Assembly: GCA_958450365.1 (NCBI GenBank)
Contig: CAUEEP010000478.1
Location: 1 to 64,000, forward strand
From: Mesorhabditis belari
Lineage: Eukaryota > Nematoda > Chromadorea > Rhabditida > Rhabditidae
Direction: 5' to 3'
DNA: 64,000 nucleotides
This document shows positions 10,876 to 22,800 of this stretch, in pieces. How positions within the stretch are numbered: the stretch's first letter is position 1; each line of letters begins with the position of its first letter. Under the pieces are notes generated by a model. The model saw nothing but the letters and a program-made list of their open reading frames with translations. It made no database searches and was not told the DNA's origin. The translations under genes and the position numbers were made by a program.

Positions 10876-13800
10876 GTGAGTGGAAAAGTTCTAAATTTTT
10901 CTGAAAAACATTACTAACTTTAAACTCCTATTTGTACTTTCCCGAGTTACTTTAAGTCCGACTTTGTAAACGCACGCTTTCTGGCGCACTCAATTCTCTA
11001 GAATTCTTGCGAAATCAAATGATTGTTGTAAGAAAATTGACGAAATGAGTCCACTCAAAAGTATTTGTTTACAGGAAAAAGTACACAGTCAACTCTGTGA
11101 ACGCATCCTTTCTAGTGCACTGAGATCTCATCATAATGAAGAATTCAGTGCACCAGAAAGCATTTTGAGCACAAAGCACAGCACAGCACACTTTTGAATC
11201 TTTAGATTTTGACAAGTTTCTTGAAAAAAGTTTGGAATGAATTCAGTAAAAACTTTGAAAATTAAAGAAAATTTCATATTTCAATGAGTGTAATGATTTT
11301 GCTTTTTGTTTTTGATTAGTTGACACATTTGCTTCTTTGATATATATGCTTTATTCAGTTGAATAGCGACAAAACAAAATCACAATAATTACCCGGGACA
11401 CCATTCAAAACACACCCAAAAAGATAAAAAGACAAAAAGATACCTCAAGAAAGAATCACAGAGCAGTCAAATCAATTGCCGAAATTGCGGCTTTAAATCT
11501 AGCCAAGGTGGGAATATCACGAACATGAGGGGGTAAAAGACTCCAGAATTTAATAACTCGATTAAAAAAGAAACTGTGGGGGCTTTAGAGGAAAAGGAAG
11601 GTTGGCGTAAGAGCTCCCTTCTGGAGGCGTGCGTAAGAGCTCCTTTCTGGAGGCGTGCGTAAAAGCTAAGCTACCTTCTGGAGGCGTGCATAAGAGCTCC
11701 CTTCTGGAGGCGTGTGTAAGAGCTACCTTCTGGAGGAGAGCCGAATTCAAAGAGACCAGAAAAAAAGGGTCGAGATGAATGCCTTTAACTGTAGATGATC
11801 TTGGCCATCTGTAGATGATCTTGTTCTTGAAGCTCTAGTGGATTCTTGACGTTTTCTGTGCTACCCAGAAGGTTAGCGGTTGGAAACGGAAGGTTGGCGT
11901 ATGAGTTGGCGGAAGGTTGGCGTATGGCGCTACTCGAGGCGCCCGTAGAGAGCCGAATTCAAAGAGACTAAAAAAAAGGGGGGTCGGGATGAATGCCTTT
12001 AACAATTTTAAAGCATTCCACTAAATCAATGATAAGGCGGCGTTGGTGTAACAGTACACTTTTGAATCTTTCGATTTTGACAAGTTTCTTGAAAAAAGTT
12101 TAGAATGAATTCAGTAAAATTCAGTAAAAACTTTGAAAATTAAAGAAAATTACAGATTTCAATGAGTGTAATGATTTTGCTTTTTATTTTGGGTTTTGAT
12201 GAGTTGGCACATGTGCTTCTTTGATAACAAAAAACATTAAAAAACATTTGAAACCAAGCAAAAAAAAAAACCTAGACAAAAAACACATTTGATTGAGTGG
12301 ATTTTCTTGAGGTTTACTGCATTTTTGTTTCGCTATAAAAAGAGACAAATGTGATTGAAAATCACTTTTTGCGAGACGCAAAAAAGAGCAAAAATCTTTA
12401 GGATTTTGGATAGTTTAATGAGAGGTTTAAAAACTGAAAAAAAGGTAGAATAAAAGATATTTTTGCTGTTTCTCCCCCAGCCTAATATTAGGGAAAAAAT
12501 TGAAAAAAATTTAAATGAAAATTGGGCATTTTTCCCCTAAAACATTCAAGAATTTGCATAAGACAGAAAATCTTTTTTTTCATTTCTTTCATTTCTTCCG
12601 TAATCACAGTGCAATGTCGCTTAGCCAGCTTCGAGATTTTAACAGCAAAGCCCCGTTTCAAATGCTATCGAAAAGAAAAGTTAATTACAAGGTCCAGGGT
12701 ACAAGGTCCAGGGTACAAGGTCCAGGGTACAAGGTCCAGGGTACAAGGTCCAGGATAAAAGGTCCAGGGTACAAGGTCCAGGGTACAAGGTCCAGGATAA
12801 AAGGTCCAGGATAAAAGGTCCAGGGTACAAGGTCCAGGGTACAAGGTCCAGGGTACAAGGTCCAGGGTACAAGGTCCAGGGTACAAGGTCCAAATCACAG
12901 GAGCCACACTACATGCGACATCTCGCTTAAAAAGCTTCTTTCGCGCCACGAGAAGATGACCTGGTGGCGCAGTGGGTAAGAGGCCAGCATACAAGGCAGG
13001 CCATTTAACTTTTACTTAAGTTCGTAAAACCGTGAAAACCTCGGTTTTAAGGTTTGATTTTTGAAACTACTTACAAAACTTTAAACACGTAGAACTTTTG
13101 ATAGAGTGCTCCATGGGAGAAACAGAAAGCAGATTCGGAATTGGCGTTGAATTCGGCGTCGAATGATCTATAGCTCATGTGGCCTATCCAGTTGACCTTC
13201 CCTTGTTAGTTTTGTTAAAAAGTAAAAAAGAATTGCTAAGTGAACTCGAACTCAAGCAAAAACTGTATCCCCGTCTTGTATCCTGGCCCTTTATCCACTG
13301 CGCCACCAGCTGACACGAGCGTCGCCCGAGAGAAGCCTTTTAACCGAGCTTCCGAACTGTCTGCGAACTTCCGCAGACATCTAGTGTCTTTCTGGATCTG
13401 TACTTTGTGCTCTGTAAATAGAAACGCAACCTCTCTGGTGCACTGAACTCTCAAAGAAATTGAAGAACCTATTGCACCAGAAAGGATTCGTTTACAGAGC
13501 ACAAAGTACAGGGTGTCCCAAAATTATGGTTACGCGCACTCTATTTGCCTTTTTTTTCATTTTACTGGTTTTTTTTCTTACTTTTTGGTTTCATTGTACT
13601 AATTTATCTATTTTCAGGTATGAAATCGAAGAAGGACCTTCGACCAGCTATAATTTCCCTCCACCAACGGGAAAAAACCAACGCTGAAATTTCGCGAATC
13701 TTGCAGGAGGGGAAAATGAATGTGTCCCGCGCAGTGAAGCGATACAAGGAAACGGGATCAAATGAAGATCGCTCGGGACGCGGTCGAAAGAAGACTGCCA

Positions 13801-16800
13801 ATGTTTCTGCAAAACGACGAAAAGTTTTTAAACGGCTCAAAAGAAGTCCGAAGTCGTCCAAGAACTCCGTTCGAAAACTCGCGCAATATGTCGGAATCGG
13901 CAAGAGTTCTGTTCATCGTATGCTCAAAACAGCCGGCATGAAAGCCAGAGGCCATTTATTGACGGACCTTATGAAAGCAAAACGATTTTCCCGGTGCAAG
14001 CAGCTTCTGAGACGCTTTGGCTCAAATCGCCATCAAGGAATTCCTTCACAGACGAGAAGTGGTTTGATATTGAGCAAGCCCATAACCATCAAAACGATCG
14101 TGTTTGGTCAAAGGATCCACCACCTCTTTATGATAGAATTGTGTCAAGACAACAAAAGCCGCAACAAGTTATGATATGGGCCGGAGTAACTCACAGCGGA
14201 AAAACTCCTTTGATCTTCATTCCACCAGGAGTCAAAATCGATAAAATCGCTTATATCAATATGCTCAAAAATAATGTTTTGCCCTGGACTCAAGCTCATT
14301 TTGGCGCCAATAGCTGGACTTATCAACAGGATGGAGCTCCATCTCACAAAGCAGCTGTTACACAAGAATGGATCTCAAACAACTTTCCTGACTGGATCAC
14401 AGTGGATATCAGCCAACAACGTCCGGGCGAATGGCCTTCAAACAGCCCTGACCTAAACCCCTTAGACTATTCTATCTGGTCCATTCTTGAAAGCAAAGCT
14501 TGTGCAAAAGCTCACACAACAATTGACTCATTGAAAAAGGATTTGATCAAAGCTTGGAACGAGATTCCTTTGTCTACCATTGAAAAAGGCCATTAATGAC
14601 TTTCCAAAACGATTAAGGAAATGCATAGCTGCTAAAGGAGGCCATTTTGAGATTTAAATGTTGTTTTTATTGTTAATTAAATTGTTTAGAATAAATTTTT
14701 CCTTATCAGCTGATTTTTGCTATGTAAATAAAGTCGAAAACTTTTACGTTATTTCGTAACCATAATTTTGGGACACCCTGTACATCACAAAGAACAAGTT
14801 TAAATTGAAAGCCTAAACAAAACTATATTTCATTTCATATCAAACACAGTCATATTTTTTTTCAGCGAAGGAATAAACTCCAATATTTATCCGATCGACC
14901 ACAGGTTCGAGGCGTTTTTTTTCCACGTTTTGCCAAAGCATTCTCAGTTTTCCCAAAATTTTCGTTGAAATCTTTAGTTTTTCTTCAGCAATCTGCTAAA
15001 ATTGCAATTCTTTTGCTAAAATTGCAATTCTTTCAGTAAATTTCTTTAAATTTCCATTTTAGGATCCATGCAAATCGAGATGCTATCGTTTACACGATCG
15101 ATCACTGCAAAGAGTCGATTTGGCGAGGTAAGTGATGGGGAAAATTGGAAAATTGGAAAATTGGCTATATCGTAAGTTAACTTTTAAAATCTCGATATTT
15201 CTCGTTTTTTACCGATTTCTTGCTTAAAAGTTAGATATAATAGCGTAATTTGCAAAACTTTTACCGTAATTTAACCTTCACTCTCATAGTCAGCTCGTTT
15301 TGATCATCCAAACGGGGGTGGGACAAATGCGACCTTTTTTTTGCTGGAAAAGGTCTTAGGCAAGGCCGTAGAGCTTCGAAAATATTTCCATACAAGGGAA
15401 TCGTATGCGTAGATTCCGAATTTTGACAAATCAGACCTCGCTGACACGTCAAATTTGGGCTAAAAGGCAAAAACTGCGGAAAAGTGTTAAGTTGCGTAGT
15501 TTTTGCCTTTTAGCCCAAATTTGACGTGTCAGCGAGGTCTGATTTGTCGAAATTCGGAATCTACGCATACGATTCCCTGATATGGAAATATTTTCGAAGC
15601 TCTACGGCCTTGCCTAAGACCTTTTCCAGCAAAAAAAAGGTGCGCAAATGTCCAGGTGCGCAAAAAAGGTAGCATTTGTCCCACCCCCCATCCAAATACG
15701 TGCTTTTGGCGTATAATAAGAAAAAAAGAACACAAAAGACATTTATTCACACGAATAATATAGTACACAAGAATACACAAGCACAATCGTTAAGCCTTAA
15801 GTGTAGGGAAACAAAAAGCCCATACTGTAAATACTGTAATAGTGTCCCGCTCGTACAGTCGCGTAGTCGCAAAAGTTTTTTAGTATTTCATTGTTTTTCA
15901 AAGCGCCCGTACTTTCAAAAAATGCGTCTTTGGTATGAAAAAATAGCCTTGAATTTCAGCTATTTTTGATACCTAAGCGCGCATTGTAGCATAAACCAGT
16001 GTCGAGAAAAACTCGTTTAAAGCTAGACTACGCAACGCTCCGCACCGTCATTATGGGGCTGGGGTACTATTACAGTATTTACGGTATTTATATGTCGTAA
16101 CCGTTTACGAATGATTCGTAATGGCTACGACATATATATCAAAAAAAGGCCACAAAAAAAGCCAACGGAATTGAACTCTTGACCTCCTAACCTCTCGACT
16201 AAGATACAGAGCACTTAGCCAGTCGGCCATGACGACCATGCCCATTGTATCCAATCATTTTTCAGCAACTTGAAGCTTCATTACCGATTTTTAGCATTAA
16301 AATCTTTAGAGTCACCCTGACGAGCTTGCTCGATCGTCAAAAGCCGGCCGGCAAACTGCGAGACGCTTGTTGGTGAGTGGAAATTTGTATTAATCTAAAA
16401 AGTCTTTTCTTTCCTTTTTCTACTTCCGTTTAAAACCAACAAATGCACCAATTAAACTATCGGTTTTTTTTCATTAGAAAGATCACTCTGCAAAATACGA
16501 TTAAAACGGGTTTAAAATGACTTATTTCTGCATTTTTTGAGAGCCTGAAGTCGAGTTAGTCTTTAGTCAAAAAGCTCGACTCGATGATTCGCTTTAGACA
16601 CTTTTTGACTAAAGAAACCTATCTTTGTGTCAATAGATAAAAGATAGAGCATAAAAAGTTTAGTATATAGCGAAATTTTCGGAGATTCACCTTTTTCATT
16701 CATTCATTTTCATTCATTCATTCACCCAATGCTTCGTAGAGGTGTTTTTTGATAGATCTTTCAGAAAAAACATGGTTTTCACTCTTGAATTTGCTTGTAA

Positions 16801-19800
16801 TTGAGCGAAAATTGACTTTAAAAGATAGAAATTTTAACAAGAAACACTTTTAGAGAAAACTTATAGAGAAAACTTAGAAAAAGAAATAGAAAAGAAATAG
16901 AAATAGAAAAAGAAATAGAAAAAACTATAGATTAATTGGTGAATTTTTGATTTTTCAACAAAAGTATGAAAAGGAAAGAAAAGACTTTTTGGAAAGCTTA
17001 AAGCTAAGCTTTTAAGCTTAGCTTTAATTAGATTAAGGCTATTTAACTTTAAAACTAACTAACTAACTTAAAACTTATCGATAACTAACTTAAAACTTAT
17101 CAATAATGATCTTTATAACAAAACAAAAGCAATTTACTGACTTAATTTGAAACTTGTTGTCATTAGGAAGAGCACTTTTTACTTCAAAAGGCCACTTTTT
17201 CTTTTGCATTCGATTTTTCGTGAGATTGAGTTAATTCTGTGAGAAAATGAAGGGAAATTGAAGCGAAATTGAAGCATACAGTGCACCAGAAAGGTGTGTT
17301 TCTATTTAAAGCATCTCAAAAACAACTTAGTTTCCGATTTCTAAACTCTTTCCTCTTTGGAAAACATATGTTGTTCAGCTTTGTTCAGCTTTTGGTGTTC
17401 GAGCATTTCATTCACAAAAACTTGAGCTCAAATTACAAAGCTTTAGGTGTAAATTCTTGCGAGTAAGATAAGGAAAATATTTGCAAAAAAAGAATTTTCC
17501 GATTTCTTGCGAGAAATTGATCCCATTGAGCATCGTAAAGTGCCATCTGTCACACGCTCACAAACAACAAAACAATCATTTTTTTGAAGGGAATTTGAGT
17601 GACGGGAAAAAAAGCACATGGAAATATCGAAATTTTTGAGATTTAGCTTTTTGAGACTCATTGGCAAGCTCAAAATTAATATTAAAATAGAAAAACGTCA
17701 AAAACGCCTCTCTCAAGCTCTCTTGGATCAGTTTTGACTCTTCAATAGTGAAACCAAACATTTTAAGCAAGACAGGATTCGAATCTGAGCTTGGGTTTAG
17801 TCTAAAAACTAATCTAAAATAGAAAAGAGTATCAAAGTTGACTCGTTTAGGCGCCTCTATGATCTTTTCGATTGCATGACCCATTGTGATGATCAACCAA
17901 AAGATTTCGACAAGTTCATCACGTACACTCTGCGGCAGTGCAAAGATGTGATGAGTGGTGAGTGGAGAAATGATGGAAATACCAATATCCTCTATTGGAC
18001 CATCACACAAAAGGGGTATCGAAAAATAGAGCCCCAAATTAACATTACCTATATTTCAAAGCCTCCAATTCCATGACTGAATATCTTTTGTTTCCGACTT
18101 CGTTTGATTCTGCTTTTTTTTACTGACAACTTAACGTATTTCTTTTGTTTTTTAACTTTATGCTACATTTATTAATATTTTCTTTTTAGGTTTCGAGAAG
18201 TCAATTAAAGGTGTCAACAAGCAATCACTCGAGCAACAAGCAATCGTTCGAGCAACAAGCAATCTTTCGAGCAACAAGCAATCATTCGAGCAATAAGCAA
18301 TCGTTCAAGCAACAAGCAATCTTTCGAGCAACAAGCAATCACTCGAGCAACAAGCAATCACTCGAGCAACAAGCAATCACTCGAGCAACAACAATCACTA
18401 GAGCGATCGTTGGATGAAATGAGCGATGCTTTTACCGAATTTTGTGATCATCGAGATTATGAACAAAGATTAAACAAGAGCTTCGATGACGATGAAAGTG
18501 AAGGCGGAGAAGATAAGGAAAGCGAGAGAAACGATCGAACGAAGAAAGGAAGAACGAAGATGCAAATGAAGCCGAGGATTTGACGAGTGCAAGAGGAGCA
18601 AAGCGGGCCTTTAGCGTAAAATTCAAGCTCGAAGTGATCGAATACGCTAAGTAGAACTCAAACCAAGGAGCTGCTAAACATTTGGAGTATCACGATCGTT
18701 GATTCAAGATTGGAGAAAACAAAAACTTCTCAAACAACTGGAAAAAACGGAAACGGGTCAATAGCGTTAGACAGCATTTGGCGGATTCATTCAAACAATT
18801 GAATCACTACAGCAATCGATCGAAAGACCAGCTCGTTCATTGTTTCTAAACGAGTGAACCTATTCATATTAAAGGCTATATCAAAAGATATCAAAAGCTG
18901 AAGAATGCTCAAATGGATCAAGAAGTTGTGGCCCCTAGATACCATCGAAACTGATGAATGCGACCTTGATTTTGATGCACCATTAGAGTTTATTGATTAA
19001 GTAGGTGCTTTATCATGTTTTTATCTTTGTTTTGTTGTTTACATAAAATCAGAAGTTCATCTTTTATTGGTCGAAAATTTTTTTGTGGTGATCAAAGAGG
19101 TTTGATTTGGTTTATTTTGGTTCCGAACATTAAATCGGCACTCAAAAAGATATCGAAAAATAGATTGACATGCTGGTCTAATAGAGGATTTACGGTTTAA
19201 TATTTACTCGTTATTTTGTTAGTCACTCATTACGAAAACTTTCAGATCTGCATCCCCAACTGAATTGCATCTCTCGTTATCACACGTTTGTGGAGGTGCG
19301 ATGCTCGTCTTTCATGAAAGTGAGTGACTTTATATTGGTTTTTAGCTAGTTTTTACGCTTTGTAAAACGCTTTGTAAACTTAATATTTAAGGAAATTTGG
19401 GTAAATGAATTGTTGAAAGTTTTTCATTAGACCAAAACTTGAAAAAATGATTTATTTTAGGAAGCGGTTCGATTGCGACGTCGCGTCGGACCTCACTTCA
19501 CGCCGGATCAGGAAACTTGCAGGTTCAATTTACTTTATTTATCAATCTACTTTATTTAATCTACTTTATTTAATCTACTGTAGCTTTATTTGAGTTTTGA
19601 CAGTATTTAAACTTTATGTGAGCTAATTTTTCGGAAAGTAATGTAAAATTAGTGCTTTTGAAATTGGTTTGAATAGAACAGTTTGAATTACGGCAAACTT
19701 TAGGTTATAGTTTGCGGCTAGCACACCGTAAACTATAACTCAATTATTATAGTGAAAGTAACAGTAATCCCTGTACTTTCTATTGATTTCTTTTACTTTA

Positions 19801-22800
19801 GATACGTTCATCTAAATGCTTTATGTTTGGAGAACGCAGTGCTTTCGCATTGCCCCGACGCAGAGCACGTGTTTTCTCGGTAATTTTTTCATTACGTTAA
19901 AATGCCAAATTTACACTTTAGTTTGAACTTTCGTGACTATTTCCTCAATTTCATTGTACCCGGCGATGACAGTTTATTCGATGATGAGGATTTAAATACT
20001 TGTCAGGTAAATTTTGGTTACGCTTATAAGCAAAAGCAAAAAATATTGGTTCTTCTCGCAAATTTGGGACTTTTCATCGTGAAAGCTATCATATGCAAAG
20101 CCCAAAGCCAATTCGATTCTCTTGGGACTTTTCTTGGGACAAAGGGTTAAAATAACTCCGCCAATAGGTTCTACGACCCCTGGGCCCAAATTTTAACTGA
20201 ATTCTCATTTGGAAATCATTTACAGGACAAGGGAAATCACTGTAAATGACTGGCAAGGTGTTCTTGGGCTAAAATTTTGCTCATTTTGAAAGAAAATGGA
20301 ATAAGTTACGTGTTAGAAGCGAATGCAATCATCAGATAACAAAAGAAGAATTGTTTGAGTAGAAATAAATGTAAAGAGAAGTTTAATTGGAAATATTCCA
20401 ATTTTGACAGTTTCTAGAATATCAATTGTAATGCTGAAGCATTTTTACAAATACTTTGATAGCTTTTTCTATCTACAAAACTCTTTTAGGTTTATGATTT
20501 CGTTGAGCCAATCTTTCCACACTCCACATTTGCTCCAACAGCTGAACAGTCGGTAAGTGCCTTGTTTTTGGATGTACTTTGTGATCGCGTAAACACACCC
20601 CTTCTGGGCACTGAATTCCTTATTTTTCTGATTTGCTATCGCGAAAAAATATGAACTGAGTGCACCAGAAAGGGTGCGTTTGCGTTTAAAACATCAGCCG
20701 GGCTAAAGTAGCCAAATGGCAAGATAGATCTACTGATTGGCTTGCAGAAAGTCTATATGATTCAAATTTTCAAGGTTGATGAACTCTACTCCCCCGACAG
20801 CGTCAACTATTGCTCCGTACACGAAAAGTTTCGCCACCGCCACTTTCCTTGATCACGAGCTGGAGTTATTGAAAGAAAAGTGGGTTTTGAAAAATATGAG
20901 AGTAGAGATATTAAATAAATAAAAAATGTCACCAAAGCTCACTTAATATGGTCGGTTTTCACTTGAACAATTCAGAGAAACCACTAAAGAACAAGAAAAT
21001 CTTATTTTTTCATGATTTATCGCTTGATCATCCGGTGGACACAACGACTATCTGAATAGCTGAATAGCTGAATTAGAATTCAGTCTTTAAATTTAATTAG
21101 TATTCAATTCATTTTCGTATTCGCGAATTGGGATTTTCTTAAATGACCATTCAAGTTGTAAGTGTCATATCTGAGACGAAGTTGGAGACAAGTTGAGAAT
21201 CATAAGTTGAAAGCTCCTCAAAATCATTGTCCAGCGAAAAAACGACTATTTGAATAGTTGAATAAGAGTTAATTCTACATATTTCATTCTGCATATAAGA
21301 AATCATTTCATTTGAACATAGGGAATTCTCAAAATGAAATGATTCTTTTAGAAATCACGAAGAGAACTCGGTTGAGACGTCCACTTGGGGATCAACTACG
21401 AAACAACGGAAAACGACAACGAAAACGGGTAAATGCTAGAAAATTTTCGATTTTTAGCTTCAATTCAACTTCGATTTTAGTCATTGACCGAAATATAGCC
21501 GAAATCGATCGACAATTGGAGGAAATGGATAGGGAAATCAATGGGGAATCGAAAGAAGAGAACGAATCGAGTACAACGAAAGCGCAGGTACAGTTTTAGC
21601 TTAATTTTTGTCCATTTTCTAAAAGACACCTCTTTTGAAAAACTACCGTAATTAAGCCGCTAGTTTTCATTCGATCAGCCGAATTTTGGTATCATTCGAT
21701 GAGGGAATCACAAGGCTCAGTCAATGAGCTCAAAATTGGGCTGATTGGATGTGAGCTGGTGGTTGGATCACGGTAGTTTTTCAAATTAGATCCCAAATTG
21801 CATTACGGTAGCTTTCCAAAAGAGGTGTCTTTTAGAAAATGAACTATGAAGCACTTTAGGATACACAAAGCGTGACGCTCACAACGAGAAAGATGACGAG
21901 AAGCACGACTCTTTTCCCGACGATCAATCCAAGAATTCACTACACGGCACAGGACTTGATACGGTAAAATAAATGAAGTTATGCAGTTAAAGTTAAACAG
22001 TTAAAGTCAAGTGAAGCAAAATTATAGCTTAAGCCATTATAACTGGAATTTTTCAGTGGTCGAACCACTCCGCGAAACCGAAATCGAGGTCGTGGCAAGG
22101 GAAAACAGGAAGAGTCAAAGGAAAGAGAAGATGAGAAAAAAGTGAGCAAATTTAAATTCTAAAGCCAGTTTTGTAAGCCTAGAAGTTCCAGTTTTAGAAC
22201 TTGGCCAATTAAGCCAACTTCAAACAACTTTAGTGTCAAATTTCTTTGTTCAGATCGAGGCAATTGGGGACATGATGAAAGCGCAAAAAGAACGACAAGA
22301 TGAGAAAGAAAAGGAAAAAGAAAAAGATGAAGAAGATGAGAAAAAAGAGAAGAAGGAAAAAGAGGGAAATGAGACAATGAGTACGACGCAGGCAACAACA
22401 GTTTCTGGGAAAGAAGTGGTGATCACTGAGGTGAGTATATTAGAAAGAGCATGTAGGCCCAGATTAGGCTAGAGGCAGCCTCAGGCGGAGCTTGAAGTCA
22501 ACTAGGTCCAGGTCTGATTGAACCTATAGCTTTTGGTCTAGCCGTGGAACAACCCTGGGTGGGCACAATTAGATTTTAAAATATCCTGTATTTATTCATT
22601 TATTATTAGATTTGGACGGATGGAACGACCACCGAAAAGCCAGAGCTAATTCCAAAGACTTCGACTTTGGGTAAGCGTTTCGTTGGCTACAGGAAAACAG
22701 ATCTTTTAGCTACCATCCAACCTACTTTGAGAACAACAGGAAGAACAGAGACAACGGGCAGCGAAGTGATCATTCCGAGAAACTCTGATCAATCAAAAAT

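Larger units (their letters stand above)
11187..12225. repeat. ~160-bp direct repeats flanking LINE fragments
   Basis: 11187-11345 and 12052-12225 are near-identical (CACTTTTGAATCTTTAGATT ... GCACATGTGCTTCTTTGAT). The second has a 12-bp internal duplication (TTCAGTAAAA). They bracket two unrelated LINE tails and a ~28-bp repeated patch at 11600-11735 (AGAGCTCCCTTCTGGAGGCG). Confidence 0.75.

Noticed and set aside
12665..12994. 109-aa minus-strand frame with LYPGPCTLDL repeats
   Set aside because: Product of the 14-bp AAGGTCCAGGGTAC array.
16150..16245. Functional tRNA gene on minus
   Set aside because: A and B boxes are present but acceptor and T-stem pairing is poor; better seen as tRNA-derived repeat.
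17576..18037. 153-aa minus-strand frame
   Set aside because: Overlaps exon 4 of the large plus-strand gene, which has correct splice sites and phases; the minus frame has no splice context.
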